Positions 13,869 through 25,970 of a DNA stretch of 64,000 bases are shown here, one piece after another. Origin of the DNA: Trileptium ribeirensis (Eukaryota > Nematoda > Enoplea > Enoplida > Thoracostomopsidae); contig JASANE010027748.1 of the NCBI GenBank assembly GCA_030248225.1, positions 1 through 64,000 on the forward strand. The letters run 5' to 3'. Every line of letters begins with the position of its first letter. Positions within the stretch are counted from its first letter, which is position 1. Below the pieces are notes generated by a model, which saw only the letters and a program-made list of their open reading frames with translations, did not search any database and had not been told where the DNA came from. A program made the position numbers and the translations under genes.

Positions 13869-14297
13869 ATGATATCCAGTAATTTTTGTCGGAAATTCAG
13901 TCTCGTTGCTTTCGCATTACACCTTATTTTTCCGGAAAGCCCAAATATTATCAGTACTGCTAGCAGTTATCATGCCCATCGCTGCATCGGTCATGTATTT
14001 GGAAAATCCGAACGTTCTAGTTCTAATTCGAGTTCAAAAGAAGCGATTTTCACTAGGCAACAACAAAAACAGCGACAGCTACGACAATTATCACGTGGAT
14101 GCCTTCATGATTGCCTGAAACGTTTTACGATAGCAATCAATAATAATAACAACAACAATAATCCTAAACTGGAGAAGAATGGACCACAACAATTTATACG
14201 AGATCCGATCCATGAATTTAAATGGCAATACCTATTTTATAGTAGAGAATCCACGGTACAACTTGCACAGGCGAGATATGATATGATTTGTGTGTAA
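13869..14297 (+). CDS. unsupported 142-codon ORF
   Basis: The ORF is uninterrupted in AT-rich DNA, with a Ser run (residues about 50-56), a Gln/Arg-rich stretch (about 65-75) and eight Asn encoded by an imperfect AAT/AAC microsatellite (about 91-98). The last residues run into the 94-bp tandem array at 14.27 kb, so the stop is not a natural gene end. A 70-codon ORF overlaps it in another frame at 13906-14118. No domain is recognised. It may be chance coding in low-complexity sequence or an exon fragment. Confidence 0.18.
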   Translation: MISSNFCRKFSLVAFALHLIFPESPNIISTASSYHAHRCIGHVFGKSERSSSNSSSKEAIFTRQQQKQRQLRQLSRGCLHDCLKRFTIAINNNNNNNNPKLEKNGPQQFIRDPIHEFKWQYLFYSRESTVQLAQARYDMICV

Positions 14298-14975
14298 GTT
14301 TAGATAATTTTATGCTGCCAATCTTTGCTTTATAGCTGACGGTTAACAGTTCAACTTACACAATTTAGATATGATTTGTGTGCAAGTTTAGATAATTTAT
14401 TAGTGCCAACAACTAAATTAATAGTTGACAGCTGACCGTTCACCTTGCACAGTAGGGATATATTATAAAACGTGTGTTAGTGAGTTTACGTAATTTTATG
14501 CTCGCAATCTCCATTTTATAATTGACAGTGGACTGTTAAACTTACAGAATCTATATATACGATTTGTTTGTTAGTTTACATAATTTAATACTGCCAATCA
14601 CTAATATATTGTTCATAGTTGATGGTTCAGCTTATGCATTCAAAATATGATGTGATTTGTGTGTGTTAAGTTTAGGTAATTTTTGACTGTTTTATAGTAG
14701 GCAGGTGACGGTATAATTTTGATAATCGAGATATGATAAGATTTGTGAGAAAGTTCAGTTAATTTTATGCTGTCCGGTTCTCTTATACTGTAGACACCAG
14801 ACAGTCGCCAGCTCAACTGGGACATTGAAGCATATATATCGTTTAATTGTGTGTAAACTTTAGATAATTGCATACTGTCAATCTCAATTTTATAGCAGTC
14901 ACTAGACAGTCAACGGCTGCTCAAATTTGTACAATCAAGGGGTGTGACTTGTATATCTAAGCTTAGATCATTATA
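14270..14975. repeat. decayed ~94-bp tandem array, about 8 copies
   Basis: Units begin with a GATATGATTTGTGTGTAAGTTTAGATAATTTTATGC-like core near 14275, 14369, 14456, 14552, 14643, 14729, 14827 and 14938. Each is followed by a CCAATC...TTTATAG-TGACAG...CAGTTCAAC-like half. Spacing is 86-111 bp and divergence is high, so this is an old array. No coding potential. Confidence 0.85.
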
Positions 14976-16953
14976 TAACAGGGGTGTTGCCACGGGGTAT
15001 TGAGTGACCGTACCTACCAGTTTAGAGCTGCAAAAATTTCTTAACTTGCAACCGTCAGTATAAATCTACTGAGAGCGCCCCCATAGAGACTGGTTGTTCC
15101 ATCGGCAGCCAAAACTTTCGCGTTACGTCTTGAGTCATACTCGCGTTAAATTTTAAATTCCCGTCTCGTAATTCTCAGATATACTAGTTCGTTATCGATT
15201 GCAGCGGAGCATGCTTTGCACGTAGAGTTTTCTCAAAGAGTGATCAACCGTGCTAAAAATCATTTTGTCAGCCTATATAACGCACGATTCATCACGGTGC
15301 TGGCAGATTTTCGGAGTTTTCTATTGGACGTGTCATAAAATTTAATCCATAATCTAGTTTCGAGATCACTGCAACAGAATAATTTATCTTATCACTAAAG
15401 CCCACAAAAAGAAAAAATTACACACATTATATAAAATAATATAAAAGTAATATATATGTATTACTTTTTTCGTTATTGCAAATGTGCAAAATTCAAGTAT
15501 GTGTCCTGCTCACCGAATATGAATATCCATTAGGGCCATAATGTTAAAGCTATTTTACTTCATCTTTTGTGTTAGCAATTATACATGATGCACCGAAATG
15601 CCTTGATAAAGAAAATTTTATAATATGTATGTCATTGCAAAATTCCCTCAGGCCTGAAAGTGTCGCTACTAACAGATAAGGCTGTAATTTTGGTTCCATT
15701 CGATTCAACTCAAAGCTTAGATAATATTTCGGCCATACTTAAGATAGTTTTGTCGATTTTTGGGTTGCAAAGAGTCCGAAAAATTGCAAAGTTTTTTTAA
15801 TAAATAGATAATTTTAAATACCATTTGAACGAACTATCGAGCTGAATCGAATGTGTTCAGGGGTTACGAACTGAAATACCATTTATGTGGAAGCCTACCG
15901 TAAGCCTAAGCCTTGAATCTAAGCCTAAGTCCCAAGAACCGATTTTGTTGATTTTTACACCATTCGACTCGGCTTGTCAATGTGGTTCGTGCTGAATACA
16001 ACATTTTATATTTATTAAAAATGTTTTCCAGAATTTTTAATACCAGGGAATACTATGCATTCATTACTAATGCCCAATGGTAACCCAAAGATAATAAAAA
16101 CAAAAAATTATAAATAAATATGGTTTGCCTAGCCAAGCAATATATAACAAAAATTTCGGGCTGGAGTGGCTCTAGAAAAACAAATGTGCTACGACACTCG
16201 ACATTTGCATGATTGTTCCGATTGGGTTCAAACTTGCTTAAAAAAATTTGAATTTAAATGTGCTGGTCTATTATGATCAGATCACATGAACGAAACTAGT
16301 GCTGTAATAGTTTTAGCAAAAATCTATTAACGCAATAATGTTGATAAGCTCCTTTGTGGAAAAGTGAAATTTGTCGTAAGAGAAATAAATCGAAGCGAAC
16401 TTTAAAGGTAGCGTTTTATACAGATTTAACCAAAATAGTACCATAGGTAGTAGGGTATGCGGGCTAGTCTCTATGAGAAATATAATATCACCTAAAAGTT
16501 GTCTTTAGCTTATTTTAATGTGCAGTTTCAGACCTTTTGTATAAAGAATTTGAGATGGTGCTCTCCGAGAACGAAATCGTTTTACATGTTAACTCTTTGT
16601 TTTATCCACATACACTAAAGTTTGTTAAAACATATTAGATCTTAAGAAGGCCACTAAAATCTAAGTAATTGGGTTTGTGGTGTTAATTACGAACGTGTAA
16701 AAAAATTGAAACAGGAAATGTTAGGTAGAAGCTAGATTCAGAGATTTTCTATATCAAAATCTGGCTTCAATCCAACACCTGATTCAAATAGTATTTCATT
16801 TTGTTAATATTGCTTTACGTCCACAGCTGCGCACTAGCAAACTTATTATTCCCACCCATTCTATTCTATTATGGGTATTTTGTACAATGTTGAACAAACT
16901 TTGCCGTGTCTATGAGTTGAACCTAAATCGTTCGAGTGCGAGTATTGCACGTT
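14976..16953. other. AT-rich stretch without a recognised gene
   Basis: No gene is seen. At 15896-15935 there are a few TAAGCC words, too few and too imperfect for telomeric DNA. Confidence 0.5.
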
Positions 16954-17216
16954 AGCCACAATACCATTGACGTCATAGCTTACTATGAAATTACACAAGG
17001 CGAACCGCGTAGATGTGTTTATCTTTTTCTCTTCATCGAGCCGTCATTTAGGTGGCGATCCGACAACAGCACTCGGGAATAAAGAGCCACAATACCATTG
17101 ACGTCATAGCTTACTATGAAATTACACAAGGCGAACCGCGTAGATGTGTTTATCTTTTCCTCTTCATCGAGCCGTCATTTAGGTGGCGATCCGACAACAG
17201 CACTCGGGAATAAAGA
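16954..17216. repeat. 131-bp tandem duplication
   Basis: Two adjacent copies of a 131-bp unit, the second starting at about 17085. I noticed one difference (TTTTTCTC against TTTTCCTC). Each copy carries TGACGTCA and ends in CGGGAATAAAGAG, so AATAAA is present at each copy's end. The near identity implies a recent event. Confidence 0.95.
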
Positions 17217-17848
17217 GAGAATCAATAATACCAAAAATGTATATTAAATATTAAATTCAATTTATCTGGAAGAATTTATCTAGACTAGATAAAGTTATCG
17301 CCATAAATATAGCCTACATGTCACTAGTTATGAAATTAAAAAATATATACAAAAATAATTCAAATTTAACGTATCGTAGGATAAAGCCTGTTTTGCCCGT
17401 TACCATCAATTTTCATTGAAACAGCACCATTTAACTACAATATAACATATTTTACATGACTTTCAGTAAATACAACCATCTTAAAGATTGCGTTATTGGG
17501 GACTGTCTTAAATCTGAACGAATGCAACAATCGACATTCGAAAAAAATTGGGCAATGTTTGAATTGGTGTGCATCAAAAAGCGAAACGGTATGTTGTTAT
17601 TTGGACTTGTCCTAAACTTGCTTAAACTACACTGCTCGGACATACTCACACTTGCTAGAAACAATGATTTGCGTCACAGAAAATGTTACAGAGAGCAACT
17701 GTGTTGTCTCCATTATTGTCAAACGGTAGAGCACATATCGTTCCATATTTATCTTCCGAGCGAGCTCGTGCCTAAGTTGGCGGGGGTAAGCAGAAGCATC
17801 GTACCAATATCTAGTAGTGCCTTGCCTAACCGGTGTGCGAAAACAGGA
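17217..17848. other. possible SINE body and AT-rich flank, no gene
   Basis: This lies downstream (on the minus strand) of the tRNA-like head at 17849-17913, and its first 150 bp or so may be SINE body. The 145-codon plus ORF at 17456-17893 runs through the SINE head and is not credible as a gene. Confidence 0.4.
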
Positions 17849-17913
17849 GGATTCAAACACACGATCTGGTTATTGCGAGAGGTGGTCAGATAACCATTGC
17901 GCCATACGACTGC
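17849..17913 (-). mobile_element. tRNA-derived SINE head (tRNA-Arg-like)
   Basis: On the minus strand an A-box-like TGGCGCAATGGTTA (17891-17904) is followed after about 30 bp by a B-box-like TGTTTGAATCC (17849-17859), close to the canonical GGTTCGANTCC. The spacing and the GGCGCAATGG word resemble tRNA-Arg genes. The acceptor stem does not close, and the sequence runs on without a poly-T stop, which fits a SINE promoter head better than a functional tRNA. The 3' limit is not defined. Confidence 0.6.
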
Positions 17914-19060
17914 TATATGTAAATATACGGTCCTCTGTCGGCGTATTTCCGACTGCCATGGAAATTGTGAAAAATACCAAGCAAAAAGGCAAAAAATAAG
18001 CAAAACCATGAGACCGTATCCAAGCGTGTAACTGAAATAAAATTACCAATATATTTATCGCTATAATATATGCCACACAAATGAAAAGAAATTCATTTGG
18101 GCCGTCGGTCTTGCACCATCAGGTTAACCTCAGCCAAAAGTGTTAATAAGCACAGTCAGAGAAATATTTCCTAAAAACAGTATGACGATTTATATGCCGA
18201 TTTTGCACAAAGCTGTGAACATTTAATACAATAATTGGTTGTTTTATTTCATAAATTGTTAGTTTTAATAAAAAAACGGTAGGTAAAAATTTATTTATGT
18301 ATAAGCATCTGCCTTGCTTTTCCTGAGAAGTTACATCTGAATCACCATTTCCTGAATTCCGCTACTCCGCGCTGGAGATTTTGATGGCCTAAACTCGGGG
18401 CAAGTTTCAGAGTTATCGACTAAAAATTTTAGGTCAAAAAGTTTATTCCTTACAGATAACATCTTAAAAATGTTTTGTTAAATTATAAACCTGTAAATGT
18501 AGAAAATGTCTTTACTTCGGCTCAATAAATGGAGAGTCAATATTTATTTACGTGTTTCAGAATTTGATGCAAATTTTCCTTGTTTCTATCGCCACCAACA
18601 AAATATCACATGGTTTTGCAAAGATCACGAAATACATGCTGTGAACGCCCTTGAAACGTTTCTACGTCTGAAAACTGAGCGCAACATGACTTCACATTGG
18701 CATCTTGGCGAATTTTGTGGGTACGATTTGTCATAATTACATGGTATTTCATTATGCGTTGCCGAAAAATAGCCATTCGTAAATCTAATGTGATCTGTAC
18801 AGAATCATCTAAGGAATATATAATACTCTGTTCACCGACCAGTGAAACACTTAACATTTTGAAAAAATTTCATAACCCTATAGTAATAATGCATTTAATT
18901 CGACAATGGAAAGATTATGTTTTGACAATAAACAGCCATCATACAAAGAGCCAATGATGATCGACTCTGTTGAAGAGTGTTACACTCTTCAGTTTTTCGT
19001 TGATTTTGTCCAAGGTACGTCGTTGTCGTTTTCGCTCATACCCCGGCCAAATTATGACTG
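17914..19060. other. AT-rich stretch without a recognised gene
   Basis: Only short overlapping ORFs of up to 86 codons on both strands. Nothing recognisable. Confidence 0.5.
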
Positions 19061-19290
19061 TGTCATAAACATGATCCACGCCACCAGGTTCTGGGACCAC
19101 TGCCTTGTATTTCCGACAGGATTTTGAACCACCAAATCTCTATCCAAACCAAGTTCCTGGACCACACAATCTGTACCCATACCAGGCTCCTAAACTACTA
19201 AATCGCTACACCCGCCGGGTTCGTAGACCCCTAAATCCATACTCCAATCAGGTGCTTGGACCAATGTTTAATACCCCACCATGTTCTTAA
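19061..19290. repeat. left arm of an inverted 33-bp minisatellite
   Basis: Diverged 33-bp units read as CCAAATCTCTATCCAAACCA-like words followed by AGTTCCTGGACCAC. The distal end GTCATAAACATGATCCACGCCACCA and the inner end TTGGACCAATGTTTAATACCCC are both found in reverse complement in the right arm. Confidence 0.8.
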
Positions 19291-19381
19291 CCAGTAACTG
19301 CAAACCCCAAAGTTCCTAGAGGATTTTCAAAAATATTCAATAACCCCAGCAACATGGCTACTGATCAAAAGTTAAAGGTCA

Positions 19382-19725
19382 CAGAACATGGTGGAGTATT
19401 GAATATTGGTCCAAGATCCTGGTGGCGGTAGAGATGTAGACGTCCAAAATCTCGTCGAAGTATAGATGTAGTGGGCTAAGAACCTGGTAGAGGTACAGAT
19501 GTAGACGTCCAAGAACCTGGCGAAGGCATGGATTTAGTGGTCCAGGAACCTGGGGTGGGGATCGATTTGGTGGGCAAGGAACCAGGTTGGGGCAGAGATT
19601 TGGTGGTCCCAGAACCTTGTGGAGGAAGAGATTTGGTGGTCCGAGAAATTGGTGGGGTAACAAGTCGGTTGTAAAGGACGTGGTGGGGTGGGTCATGTTT
19701 ATGACCCACCAAGCGGGTCATAAAC
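19382..19725. repeat. right arm of an inverted 33-bp minisatellite, with terminal hairpin
   Basis: This is the reverse complement of the left arm, separated from it by about 90 bp, with more 33-bp units of the type AGAACCTGG..AGGCATGGATTTAGTGGTCC. Because the unit is a multiple of three, long ORFs appear here on both strands (for example 19379-19696 minus and 19587-19916 plus); these are not genes. The outer end carries a perfect 11-bp hairpin GTTTATGACCC / GGGTCATAAAC at 19697-19725 with a 7-nt loop. Confidence 0.8.
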
Positions 19726-20055
19726 CTGGCGCGTATAATGGCGAAAACGACCTCAACACGGTCGCAACGTGCTATTCGAAAGTGGGACAAGTCAAAGTGG
19801 GGGCTCGCAGAAACAATTTCGGGCGCCATAAGAAAAAATCCTATTTTCGCCGAAAAGTGGAAGTCGGCCTCCACTGCCCACCCGCTCTTGTTACTCTCCT
19901 GGCAACGTACCGCTGACGAAGACGCACCTTGAACAGTGCCACATTTTTCAGCGGAATTTGACATCTTCAACTCTTGATAATACGCACTGAAGTTTCTTCT
20001 TTTGTAAAAAAGAACTTGTGCCCAAAAACCGCAAAAAATAATATGATTTACTCCA

Positions 20056-20179
20056 GTATAATACGTGTCGAATTTCAAACCTACACTGAAGCGTTATATT
20101 AATAACTAGTAATTACTGTATAATACGTGTCGAATTTCAAACCTACACTGAAGCGTTATATTAATAACTAGCAATTACT
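20056..20179. repeat. 62-bp tandem duplication
   Basis: Two copies, 20056-20117 and 20118-20179, starting GTATAATACGTGTCG, with about one mismatch near the end (AACTAGT / AACTAGC). Confidence 0.95.
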
Positions 20180-21711
20180 CACTGTGCGTATGGTACCGGA
20201 CCGAGTCCGGGTATTCTGATGCAGCCGAGCCTAGAAATACGCTCGCACTCTTGTTCCGAGAATAACCTACAAAACTTATTGCCGCACCTCCACTTTTGAA
20301 GCGCTTGCGCCACTTTTGAATTTTAGCATGTTCCCACAACAAACACTGCAGAAGCGATATTTGTAGTATGTTATGTCACATAAGTTTATATTTTCTGTAA
20401 AAATTTCAGCTAAATCGATCCACCTGTTCTCAAGTTACAAATTATCACATTCAAATTTGAGTTGATTAGCATGACAAGAAGGTTGTTTAGCACTGGATCT
20501 TAGACAAGTGGAGTTACAGATGAACACGCATGCATGGACATACTGTCCCCTCAACATGTCAAACAGAAAAACAATACGCCGTATCCCATTATCCGTCTCT
20601 GACTTCAGTTGTTCAAATAAAATGTTATTTTAGATGCATGCAAAAAACTAGCTATGCAAATCATTAATATAAAAAAATTGGATTAAAAATGGCAACGAAA
20701 TTTAAACATTTTGCTAAATATATTTCTACCTAAGTAGAGCTGATCGGCGATATACCTATGGCTCAATGGGCCGTGACACCATCGACTCTTGTGCAAAATT
20801 GTATGTCGATGGCTGCTTCCATTGTAGAGTTTACTTTGAATTCTCATCTTTTATAATGTTTGCTAAGACCTAATTTCTATAAGACCCAACAGTAATAATT
20901 GATGTATTATGACCGTATTGTCGCTTGTCGTTGCCAACCAGTGCAGAGCGTTTAATCGTCCAACAACCGACTGTTGTTGTCATGGATGATAATGAGTCTG
21001 ATGCAGATGGTCTTACCAAAGTTCACAAACGTCGAGTAGTATGTTTACGGAGTCACTTGACGGATAGTATAATATTTAATACTTTGACTCAACGAGATAT
21101 CTCCGCTTGCAGTGATGACAATCTGCAACGAGCAAATATCCTGCCAAAACGAGGTCACGAACAAAACGTTGAGATTTAAACAAGGAAACCTGTGGTAAAT
21201 ATGATTTATACTGCCTTGTCCTCAAGTGATGTGCAGGCACGTCCGAATCCTCGAGCACATCCCCTTGTTCGCTGTTTTGGTCCAGAGTTAACGCCTGTAG
21301 ATATGTCACAACTTGTGACGTGAACTGGTGTGTCGTCGCTTAATGTGTTTAAAATGGAAACGAAATCCGCTGATGCTTTGTTTAATGTAGCAATTTCATT
21401 ATCGCTGTTACCATCAGCTACTCTGACTCATTCTGGCCCGTAATAATTATCTTTCGTCGCTTCTTTCTTGATCAAGCTGCTCGTAAGCGTCTAAATTTAG
21501 CTGCTTTAGCGAGACTTATCCTATCGATTATCAATCATATGACTTGAAGGACTTGAATGGTGTGACGGATAGATCGCAAAGCCTTGGTGTCTACTGGCAA
21601 CATTCAATGAAACTCTGTATTTCTAAAGCTCATACATTGAACGACAACAGTGCAGAGCAAGTTATGCTAACGGATTAAAAGAATACTCAATGACTAGGTT
21701 GCAATACGGTT
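20180..21711. other. flank and possible 5' part of LINE A
   Basis: No certain gene. A plus ORF at 20925-21179 (84 codons) could be a relic of a LINE first ORF, because it lies directly upstream of the endonuclease remnant in the same orientation, but no motif confirms it. Confidence 0.35.
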
Positions 21712-23765
21712 AAATTTGGTTTACTAAACGCTCGGTCAGTAAACAAAAAAGCTGACCTAAATCGTAATTTGATATTGACATCTAAACTCGATCTATTACC
21801 TCTGACTGAAGCATGGGCTAGGTCGGAGATGTCCTGTACATTATAGCACTGGACACCCAGGCAATTTGCTTGTTTCTCTAAAACACATGGAATCGGCGGG
21901 TGGTAGTTTAGGTTTAATCTGTAGATCAACCTACAGGTAGAAACCGGTCAACGCCATTATCAATGGTTCGATAAATAGTTTTGAGTACTTGTTGGGAAAT
22001 ATTGTATTTCAGCAAAGTACTGCAATTCTAGTTCTAATTTGCAGACGTCCTGGATCAGTTTAGTCGAAAATTATATGATGCCTTCAGTCATTCACTAAAT
22101 ACTTTATTCCTTTGCAGTAAAAAAACTTTAGATTACGGGTGATTTTAACGTTGTTGTTGTCCCAAATTAATTGTCTCTGTTGCTCCAATCGTTTGGTTTG
22201 AAAGAACATGTACAATGAATGACTCAAATTTACGGCAATGTACTTGACTGGTTTATTTATTTTGACAACGATTCATTGGTTTTGTCGGTGGATGTAATCA
22301 GTTGTGCCATTTCTAAGCATGAGTTAATAACGGCTTATATAAAGGGTCACATTACAAAGAGTCCTGTGGTCAAACGAATTAATTACCGCAGTTTAAAATA
22401 CGTAGACGATAACAGCTTTCTGGAATAGATTCGGGCGTCTCGGATTATAGTTCAGGAAAATCCTGAATATTTTGTCTTACGAATTAACAAAGAGATTTGT
22501 GCTATTGTCCATTCAACATTCCACTAAAAGATAGAAAGTCGTGCGCTGTACCTCAAACACCAAATGGTACGATTTTGAATGTCAAAGACATATGTCACTA
22601 CAGAGGAAATGTGAACGCATTTGGCGCAGATGCCCAACACATTGCAAAAGGTACCGCTTATTCCGTTTAGAAATTGTTTCGCTGACTATGCAGGTGTAAA
22701 TCTAAATGTCTTTTGTAAGAAATTATTGCCTGAGTCCTGTAACCAATAACGTTAGCAAATGCTACGGCAATGTTGTCTGCAAAAAATGAAATTGTATAAT
22801 TTTGCAATTTTCTTAAGCGGCAAAATACGTATAATTCATCAAAATCTTAATCAATATATTGGTACTCGAAGTACTAGCACTGAACGGCAGGAAAATTATG
22901 TAATCCTAAGTCTTGAGCCTGTAACAGTTGGCGCACTTGAGAGAATTATTAAATGTAGTAACACCAAATCGTGGTTTTTGGATGTAATTCCTAATATTGC
23001 GGTGAAAGACAATGCTGAAATATTGGCCTAGCTGTACAAAAACGTTGTTAATACACCACTTGCTAATGCGGTACTTCCAAAAACGCTAAACAGGACTGTT
23101 CTACGGCCTATTCTGAAATCCATGCTGCCAATGTTAATGATCCGTCTAATGTACGACCAGAATCCACTTTACCCTAAATAGCTAAGCTTATTGAGAAGGT
23201 TGTCTTCTACCAACTGTCTAAACACCTGGAGAACAACAATCTTATTCCTAACATTCAATCAGTTTATCGAAAACACCATTCAACTGAGGCAGCATTCTTA
23301 AAATCTGTAACGACATACAGCAGGGTTTCCAAACTAACAAATCTACACTGCTCAGTTCGCTAAACCTTACCGCTGCATTTGATACAGTTGACCATCAATT
23401 ACTATTAAATCGTCTTAAAACATTTAACATTTCAAATGATGCTATTGCTTGGTTACAGTCATTCTTAGCAAACTGAAGTTTTATCGTTGCAGTGGGAGAT
23501 ACGCGAATCCAGTATATTATACATTGTCTTGTGGTGTTCCCCAGGGCAGTATCCAAGGGCCACTATTGTTTTCGTTGTACACGGCACTATTATACATTAT
23601 CAAATAACATGGTTTGACTGTGCACTGCTATGGTGACCTTTTTTCAGATATACTCTTATGCTATGCAGAAACATTTGCCTAACAATATAAATGTGGTGCA
23701 ACGGTAACTTCATATCCTTATTGATCGGCTTAAAGTGCGATAGTTTGCAACTAAACCGTTCAATC
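21712..23765 (+). pseudogene. LINE A: decayed CR1/L2-type endonuclease-reverse transcriptase
   Basis: An apurinic endonuclease-like start (LLNARSVNKKADL near 21721-21757) is followed by endonuclease-like patches and GNVLDWFI (in the 22219-22428 ORF), then reverse transcriptase patches. The latter include an intact GVPQGSIQGPLLFSLY block at 23530-23580 and a degenerate catalytic box at about 23625-23650 where the usual YADD is altered. Blocks lie in the expected order for a CR1/L2/Jockey-like ORF2 but in changing frames with many stops, so the copy is old and dead. It would have encoded the protein that nicks DNA and primes reverse transcription at the target. It is clearly more decayed than LINE B immediately downstream. 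Confidence 0.8.
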
Positions 23766-24177
23766 AACTAAATTGATAATATTCCCGCTACAAAACTTCT
23801 TCTGTCGTTCCCTCTGAACGAATTCGTCGGGAGGGGGGAGTTGCTCGTGGCGGTAGTCTCTACCTCCTACCTTTTTGCCAATTGCATCTCAATTTTTGCC
23901 TATTTTACCATTTTAACCCAACTTTTGCTAAAATTTTCCGCGCACCTTTAGGGAGTAACCCCCTACCTTCCCCACCTATCGACACTTATGATATATACTT
24001 ATATCGCACTCCAACACTCTCTTGTTACATATCGAGCTAAATACATTTATCAGATTTTACGGATTATGAAGCTGCATAAAAGAATGTAATGTAGTTACGA
24101 GTGGTTCACACATTAAATATCAAACCGATTATAAATGTAATATATATAAACAATTTTAAGGCTAATACTCATGTTAT
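23766..24177. other. gap between two LINE relics
   Basis: A GC-containing segment at 23825-23985 with AT-rich core (CAATTTTTGCCTATTTTACC...) resembles 10600-10705 loosely. No gene. Confidence 0.4.
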
Positions 24178-25970
24178 ATGCAATCGTTTCGAGATGTGTC
24201 ATTAAAAAAATTTTATAAATATTTGAAAACTAAACTGAAAGTAAGCAGTGAAATACCTTGTTTGTTGGGTCTTAATCAGAGTGTTTTTATTGACGATACT
24301 GATAAAGCAAATGAATCTAATACCTATTTCCAGTTTGTTTTCACTAGAGACAATGCTGTGGCGCTAACTGCTCACAATTATAGTGCTACTTTACTTGAAA
24401 GCATTGAAATTAACAATGATAATGTTCTTGAAGCTTTATTAAACTTAGCTCATAAGACTAGTTATGGCTCAGATGAATTTCCTCAATTCTTTATTAGTAA
24501 TATTGCGTCTAGTGTGAGCATCCCACTAGCAATGATTTTCAAGAAATCCATTAATACTGGATTTTTGCCCAGTTTATTGAAAATCGCAAGAATAATTCCT
24601 GTTTTTAAAAAAGGCAAAAAATGCCTAACTTCGAACTATCGTCCAATCAGCAACTTTGTGGTTTCAGTAAAGCGTTAGAATCCATTATTAAAAAGGAACT
24701 TGTTCAGCATGGTCAATATTAGTTTCTTTGATTGTTTCCAAATTGGATTTACCAAGGGGAGGTCTACTCTTATTAATCTCATTATTACTACTGATGATTG
24801 GACCAAGTCCATTGATTCTTGTCAGTTTGTTGATGTTCTGTACTTGGATTTTGCAAAAGCGCTTGATACTGTATGTCATAGTAAGCTGATTCAAACGTTA
24901 CATAACATTGGTATATGTGGCGCCTTGTTAAAATTGATTGGTAATTATTTGTCTGACCGCTTTCAATATGTTGAGCTTAATGGTCATTGTTCTGAATCAC
25001 TTGAAGTTTTCTCAGGTGTTCCTCAAGCGAGTTTGTTAGGACCAATATTATTTCTCATTTATATTCGTGGCATTTCAGAATCTATAAGCTTTTCTCAACT
25101 TATGTTATTTGCCGATGATGCAAAAATTTATCTTAAGTTTCGAGATAGCTCAGATTCTTCTTTATTACAATATGATCTAGATTCAACTAGTGATTGGTCT
25201 AATAAAATGCAGTTAAAACTAGCAATTGAAAAATGCTCTGTTTTACACCTGCGTCAGAATAATCCAGGAATTGATTATTTTTAAATGGTCATAAGTTAAT
25301 TGATTCACAATCAATTCGTGACTTAGGCATTGAGATTGCAGCTGATCTTAAGTTTTCGTCTCATACCGATAATATTGTATGCACGTGTATACGTTTAACC
25401 TATAATATTAACTCGAATTTTCAATGTAAAACTGCAGCTTTTCTTGTTAAAATATTTTGTATTTATGTTCGACCTATTTTGGAGTATTGTAGTGAGGTGT
25501 GGAACCTATACCTAATTGGCCAAATAAATCGCTTAGAACGGGTTCAACGGTTGTTTACTAGGCTTATTCCAGGTTTCAAACATTTAACCTATGAGGAAAG
25601 ACTACATCGACTAAACTTAAAAACGCCTGAATATCGTCGATTATTCAAAGACCTTGTCCTGGTATTTAAAATTTTAAACAAGATTGTAGATATATAGTGA
25701 TGTGGAGTTATTTCAGTTGGTAACTAGTTACAAAACCAGATCTAATTCTCGTAAATTATTTGTCGAATGCAGTAGGTTAGACATTAGAAAATATTCTTTT
25801 GCTAATCGGATTAAGTTTACATGGAATTCGCTACCTAAATCTATAGTTACGTCACCATCTTTACAAATTTTTAAACTTCGTTTAGCTCGCTATGATTTGA
25901 CTCACTTTCTTATGGTAGGGCATAAGCAGCTATGTTCGCCCGGCTCTCCCGCACCGACAACAATGTAATT
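24178..25970 (+). pseudogene. LINE B: CR1/Jockey-like reverse transcriptase, 5'-truncated
   Basis: Four ORF pieces (24178-24678, 24700-25284, 25479-25697, 25702-25968) make up the region before RT, RT fingers/palm and the C-terminal part. Recognisable blocks are PVFKKGKK and SNYRPIS (about 24600-24655), YLDFAKALD (about 24840-24870), GVPQASLLGPILFLIY (about 25015-25065), FADDAK (25108-25125), and the downstream LEYC/LERVQRLFTRLI region (about 25480-25580). Frameshifts lie near 24655, 24690 and 25284, so it is dead. There is no endonuclease upstream in the same copy, so it is 5'-truncated, as is usual for LINEs. Codons are much better preserved than in LINE A, so it inserted later. Confidence 0.88.

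Noticed and set aside
12624..15935. Interstitial telomere repeats (TTAGGC type) near 12630 and 15900
   Set aside because: Only two or three imperfect TAAGCC words at each place, no array.
17456..17893. 145-codon plus-strand ORF
   Set aside because: Its second half is the antisense of a tRNA-derived SINE head; no domain.
19379..20078. 105- and 200-codon minus ORFs with Pro/Leu repeats
   Set aside because: They read the 33-bp minisatellite, whose length keeps frames open on both strands.
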